From: Anaeromonas sp052088025
GTDB taxonomy: Bacteria; Bacillota; Clostridia; Tissierellales; SIT17
NCBI RefSeq assembly: GCF_052088025.1
Contig: NZ_JBQCYD010000001.1
Span: forward strand, 71,533 to 135,532
Direction: 5' to 3'
DNA length: 64,000 bases
Position numbers and translations under genes: made by a program. The notes under the pieces are model-generated. The model worked only from the letters and a program-made list of their open reading frames with translations. It was not told where the DNA came from and did no database searches. Below, one piece after another: positions 60,578-64,000 of this stretch. The stretch's first letter is position 1; each line of letters begins with the position of its first letter.

Positions 60578-63500
60578 TTAACTTTCTTTAATTAAGCTAT
60601 TATATGCTACCGGTATTATAATAAGGGTTAATAATGTTGAGAATATTAATCCCACCATTAAACCTACAGCCATTGGTGTAAAAAATGAGCTACCTGATAA
60701 TACTAGAGGAATAAGTCCAATCACAGTTGTAATACTACTTAAAAGTATTGGTCTTAATCTCTTCTTAGCTGATTCAATACAAGCTTCTTTTATATTTCTA
60801 CCCTTATCTCTTTCTCTATTTATATATTCTATTATAAGTATAGCATTATTAACTACAATACCTATAAGACTAGCTGCTCCAAGTCCTACTGTAAATGTAA
60901 GAGGAAGCCTAAATAAAAACACTCCAAGTACTACACCTATTATAGATAAGGGAACAGTTATCAGTATAATAAGAGGTTGGACTAATGATTTGAATTGAAG
61001 AAGTAATATTAAGTATACTCCAATAAGAGCTATAAGGGCTGCTATTCCAAGACCACTTAAATATTTATTAAATATTTCTTTTTCTCCTCCAAAGGTAACT
61101 TCAATATTCTCTGTTTTCTCATCATCTATAATTTCTTCTACTTTAGTTTGTTCTACTAAGGTAGATTTATCAGGGTCTACTTCTGCTGTTATCTTTATAA
61201 ATGGCTTTCTATTAAATCTATTTAATTCTTCTAACCTACTGCTTTCTTCTATCTCTACTACATCAGATAAAGAAACTAAAGCTTCTGAGGTATTTGACTT
61301 AATTGGTATGGTTTTTAATTCATCTAGATTTTTAGGATTAGCATATAAAAGTATATTTTTTTCATCATCTTTTATTTTCACTTGACCAATTTGAGTCTTA
61401 TTTAAAGCTAGATTTACTTGTCTTTGTATATCATAACTAGTAAGACCTAATTGTGACATTTGCGTCTTATCTGGAATCACTTCATATTCATCTATATTTG
61501 AAGACTGTTCAAATTTGACATTATAGAGGCTATCCATATCTTTTATTTCAGTTTCTATGTTGTTTGCTACCTTTTCTATATCTTCAAATTCAGCTGCAGA
61601 GAGAGTTATATCTATATCTGGTCCTGGATTTGTAAGGGCAAGAAGATTTACTGTAGCTTTTCCTTTAATCATTTGATCATTTAATTTGTTTTGTAATTCA
61701 TATGAAAAATACTTTTTATTTTCATATTTAGATATTTTTTCTTCATCAAACCTAAACATTATTTGACCAAAATCTGGAGATTTAAAATATGGTGGATTTG
61801 TTATATAGAACTTAGGAATAGGACCACCTATAGAAGAAGTATATTCTTCTATATAATCTTCACTTTTTAAAATATTCTTTACATCTTCTACTATTTCTTC
61901 AGTTTCTTCCATATCATTTTTATCCGCTTCTATATCTATATATGCAATATTATTATCAGCATAAGGAAATATCTCAAGTCTCATATTTAAAACCATAAAT
62001 CCTACACCAACTAATAATACTAATATTATTAGCGCAGTAGTTTTTGTATATTTCATACTAGTTAAAAGTATTTTTTCAAGAGATCCTTTAAAATACTTTC
62101 TTTCTCTAGTTTTTCTATAACTATTTTTTAGTAGCAAGCTTGCAAGAACTGGTGTAACTGTTATTGAAACTACATATGAAGCAATGAGAGCAAGTATTAC
62201 TACTTGAGGTAGAGATTTTGCAAATTCTCCCGCCTCGCCTGGAAGTGCTATAAGTGGTGCAAATGCCATTATAGTTGTAAGTGTAGATGTCAGTACAGGT
62301 ATACTTGATTCTTTTGTTCCAAGATATACAGCATCCATTATAGATGTGTTTTCATCTAATTTAACTTGTATAGCATCAGTTATAACTATTGAATTATCAA
62401 CTAAAATACCAAGGGATATTATAAGTGCTGCAATTGATATTTGTTGAATATTAACACCTAAAAAAGACATGGATATAATAGTAAGCATTATAGATAATGG
62501 AATAGTTACAGATACTACAAAAGCATTTTTATATCCCATTCCAATAAATACAACTATTAAAACCAATACTATTGCTTGAAGTAGATTTATCATAAAATCA
62601 TTTACAGAGTTTTTCACATCTTCTGGTTGAAATATTATTTTATCTATAGCTATATCTTTTCCTAACTCATCTTCAGTAGAGCTAATTATGTCATTTATCT
62701 TTTCTTCAGCATTTAAAATATTGCTATCCTTATCAAAATAAGATGTAACAAGTATAGAAGAATCTCCATTGTGTATAAATCTAGTGTCTTCACTATATTC
62801 ATATTTAATTTCTGAAATATCACTTAGAAGTATAGGTGTATTTGTAGCAGGGTTTACTCCTAAAATTATATCTTTTATATCTTCTATGCTATTTTTTTCT
62901 TTATTATATGAAATACTTGTATTTCCATCTTCAGTATCTAAACTACCTAGTGGTATATCTATATTTTGAGCAGTTAAAATATCATTTACATTTTCTAAAG
63001 TAAGATTAACTCTAGTTAATTTTTCTAAATCTATATTTATAACTATATTTTCATCTAATATACCAAGTAAATTAGTTTCATTTATTTCTTCTACATCATT
63101 TAACTTTGATTTCATATCTGCTGCCACTTTTTCAATATTTTCTACATTGTTTATATTGCCATCATTTGTATTTATGCTAAGCATAACACCTGTAGTATTT
63201 ATGAGATCTGTATCAAGTGTAGGTGATTTTACCCCTTCAGGTAGGTCTACAGTATTAAGTTCTGAGCGTAATACTTCCCATTGTTTTTCTTTGTCTACTT
63301 CATAGCTCAGTTGAACTATGACAAGGGATACATTGTCTCTTGATACTGATTGTATTTTTTCTACACCATTTATACCAGCAATAGAATCTTCTATTTCTTG
63401 TGTGATTTCCTCCCTGACTTCTTCTGTCCTAGCTCCTGGATAGACTGTGGTTATCATACCGATTGGACTTATCGCTTCTGGGTTTTCTTGTTTTGGCATA

Positions 63501-63595
63501 TCAAAATATGTATATAATCCAAATGCTATAATAGCTAAAACAAGTATTATAACAAATTTTCTTTGAAATAATGCTGATTTTATAAGTTTATTCAT
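60578..63595 (-). CDS. RND family efflux transporter (AcrB/MMPL-like, HAE1 type)
   Basis: A 1005-aa RND protein with twelve helices in two halves, each with a large extracellular loop: helix 1 (about 10-30), a loop domain, helices 2-6 (about 330-500), then helix 7 (about 530) and helices 8-12 (about 850-1000). Signature segments include FDMPKQENPEAI (residue 36 on), VILALIASYVVSITVTPVLASLLL, DNSIVITDAI and NNAILIIEYINRERDKG. No outer-membrane partner or membrane fusion gene is adjacent on this strand, so it may act alone or with a distant partner, as in other Firmicutes. The ATG at 63595 follows AAAGGGGAT; alternatives at 63616 and 63625. Confidence 0.85.
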   Translation of the reverse strand: MNKLIKSALFQRKFVIILVLAIIAFGLYTYFDMPKQENPEAISPIGMITTVYPGARTEEVREEITQEIEDSIAGINGVEKIQSVSRDNVSLVIVQLSYEVDKEKQWEVLRSELNTVDLPEGVKSPTLDTDLINTTGVMLSINTNDGNINNVENIEKVAADMKSKLNDVEEINETNLLGILDENIVINIDLEKLTRVNLTLENVNDILTAQNIDIPLGSLDTEDGNTSISYNKEKNSIEDIKDIILGVNPATNTPILLSDISEIKYEYSEDTRFIHNGDSSILVTSYFDKDSNILNAEEKINDIISSTEDELGKDIAIDKIIFQPEDVKNSVNDFMINLLQAIVLVLIVVFIGMGYKNAFVVSVTIPLSIMLTIISMSFLGVNIQQISIAALIISLGILVDNSIVITDAIQVKLDENTSIMDAVYLGTKESSIPVLTSTLTTIMAFAPLIALPGEAGEFAKSLPQVVILALIASYVVSITVTPVLASLLLKNSYRKTRERKYFKGSLEKILLTSMKYTKTTALIILVLLVGVGFMVLNMRLEIFPYADNNIAYIDIEADKNDMEETEEIVEDVKNILKSEDYIEEYTSSIGGPIPKFYITNPPYFKSPDFGQIMFRFDEEKISKYENKKYFSYELQNKLNDQMIKGKATVNLLALTNPGPDIDITLSAAEFEDIEKVANNIETEIKDMDSLYNVKFEQSSNIDEYEVIPDKTQMSQLGLTSYDIQRQVNLALNKTQIGQVKIKDDEKNILLYANPKNLDELKTIPIKSNTSEALVSLSDVVEIEESSRLEELNRFNRKPFIKITAEVDPDKSTLVEQTKVEEIIDDEKTENIEVTFGGEKEIFNKYLSGLGIAALIALIGVYLILLLQFKSLVQPLIILITVPLSIIGVVLGVFLFRLPLTFTVGLGAASLIGIVVNNAILIIEYINRERDKGRNIKEACIESAKKRLRPILLSSITTVIGLIPLVLSGSSFFTPMAVGLMVGLIFSTLLTLIIIPVAYNSLIKES

Positions 63596-63666
63596 TAAAT
63601 TTTTATCCCCTTTCATTAACTTCACCCTAATCTTATACCCAATATATAATATTATATATAAGTATT

Positions 63667-63702
63667 AAAAAATAGTCTAATTTAAATTAGACTATTTTTT
63701 AA
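63667..63702. terminator. bidirectional terminator
   Basis: Perfect stem AAAAAATAGTCTAATTT and its complement, overlapping the stop of the sortase-anchored protein gene and ending 60-100 bases upstream of the RND transporter start. Confidence 0.9.
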
Positions 63703-64000
63703 TCTTTAGCATTATACCAACTAATATTGATCCTGCTCCTAATCCATATAGTAAATATGGTATCATTTCACCAGTTTGTGGCATTTGTCTTTGATCTGTT
63801 ACTGATCCAACCATAGGAATCTTTGCTTCTTTATCATCCTTATTGTTTTCAGTTGGTTTAGTAGGTTCATTATCACTTTCATCATATACACCTTCTACCA
63901 TTTCAGATTGTGCTGTAAATATCCACTGATTTTCTACAGTCTTACCTTGAAATTCATTTCCTGTTTCTGGGCCAGGAAGGGTTACAGTCATATCTAATTT
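63692..64000 (-). CDS. C-terminus of a surface protein with MPQTG sortase signal
   Basis: The last about 100 residues of a larger exported protein, cut by the window edge. The end shows QWIFTAQSEM, an acidic Thr/Pro/Asn-rich stretch (ESDNEPTKPTENNKDDKE), MPQTG as the sortase motif (usual LPXTG), a hydrophobic helix (about 20 residues) and basic KIKK. It is attached to peptidoglycan by sortase. The open reading continues upstream past the window and the first in-window ATG has no ribosome site, so it is internal. Confidence 0.75.
   Translation of the reverse strand, partial: KLDMTVTLPGPETGNEFQGKTVENQWIFTAQSEMVEGVYDESDNEPTKPTENNKDDKEAKIPMVGSVTDQRQMPQTGEMIPYLLYGLGAGSILVGIMLKIKK

Noticed and set aside
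1..64000. CRISPR array or tRNA/rRNA genes
   Set aside because: No regularly spaced 25-40-base direct repeats, no cloverleaf with CCA-type end and no rRNA-like GC-rich segment were seen on either strand.

Overview
The window is about 64 kb of very AT-rich DNA with compact operons, strong AGGAGG-type ribosome binding sites, TTG/GTG starts and many hairpin-plus-T-run terminators. Together with AddAB, a B12 riboswitch, a large activase of the 2-hydroxyacyl-CoA dehydratase type, DegV, NhaC and small peptides of the kind found in spore formers, this points to an anaerobic low-GC Firmicute of the Clostridia/Tissierellales type. The organism is inferred, not proven. There are no rRNA or tRNA genes and no CRISPR array. 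A 100-base run of N (59401-59500) marks a scaffold join.

Layout. 1-10 kb: the start of a GH2 beta-galactosidase, a small hydrophobic peptide, a FabK/nitronate-monooxygenase-type flavoprotein behind a FapR-like palindrome, a GntR(YtrA)-ABC operon, a second small peptide, a hemerythrin, a PGYGNY-tailed protein, a GH31 glycosidase and an MsbA-like exporter. 10-25 kb: NhaC antiporter, addBA, two unknown proteins, a UvrD/PcrA-like helicase, the LemA/TPM pair, a probable Fur-controlled small RNA (22.63-22.82 kb), a histidine phosphatase, a cyclophilin, DegV and GNAT. 25-37 kb: the 1415-residue CoA-dehydratase-activase-like protein, a class B penicillin-binding protein, a propeller protein, a small zinc-finger protein with a structured leader, RlmB/TrmH, a class IV aminotransferase and a lone TnpB element.

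37-48 kb is the most interesting part. A candidate circular-bacteriocin locus runs leftward: 88-aa precursor, 52-aa two-helix immunity candidate, SpoIIM/DUF95 protein, a four-to-five-helix membrane protein, ABC ATPase and permease. It is followed by a second transporter operon (Yip1, ATPase, exported CARDB-like protein, FtsX/MacB permease) that resembles the auxiliary EFGH transporter of the enterocin AS-48 locus. To its right is a complete agr quorum-sensing module: agrB and agrD rightward, agrC and agrA leftward. The AgrD core carries Ser where Cys is usual, so a lactone autoinducer is predicted. Three copies of a TGTCATTCAT-type direct repeat with exactly 21-bp period, the geometry of AgrA/LytTR sites, lie in front of agrBD, facing the bacteriocin operon, and in front of the second transporter operon. 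Read together, this is a self-contained cell-density-controlled circular bacteriocin system with its own export and immunity.

48-64 kb: a cation efflux transporter, an ABC-2 exporter, an aldehyde dehydrogenase, an operon pairing a GCS2-type glutamate-cysteine ligase with a permuted ATP-grasp ligase, CsaA, a phage-like DNA-metabolism protein, a cobalamin-riboswitch operon (DUF4430 lipid- or membrane-tethered protein plus ECF S component) broken by the N gap, an RND transporter and the end of a sortase-anchored surface protein.
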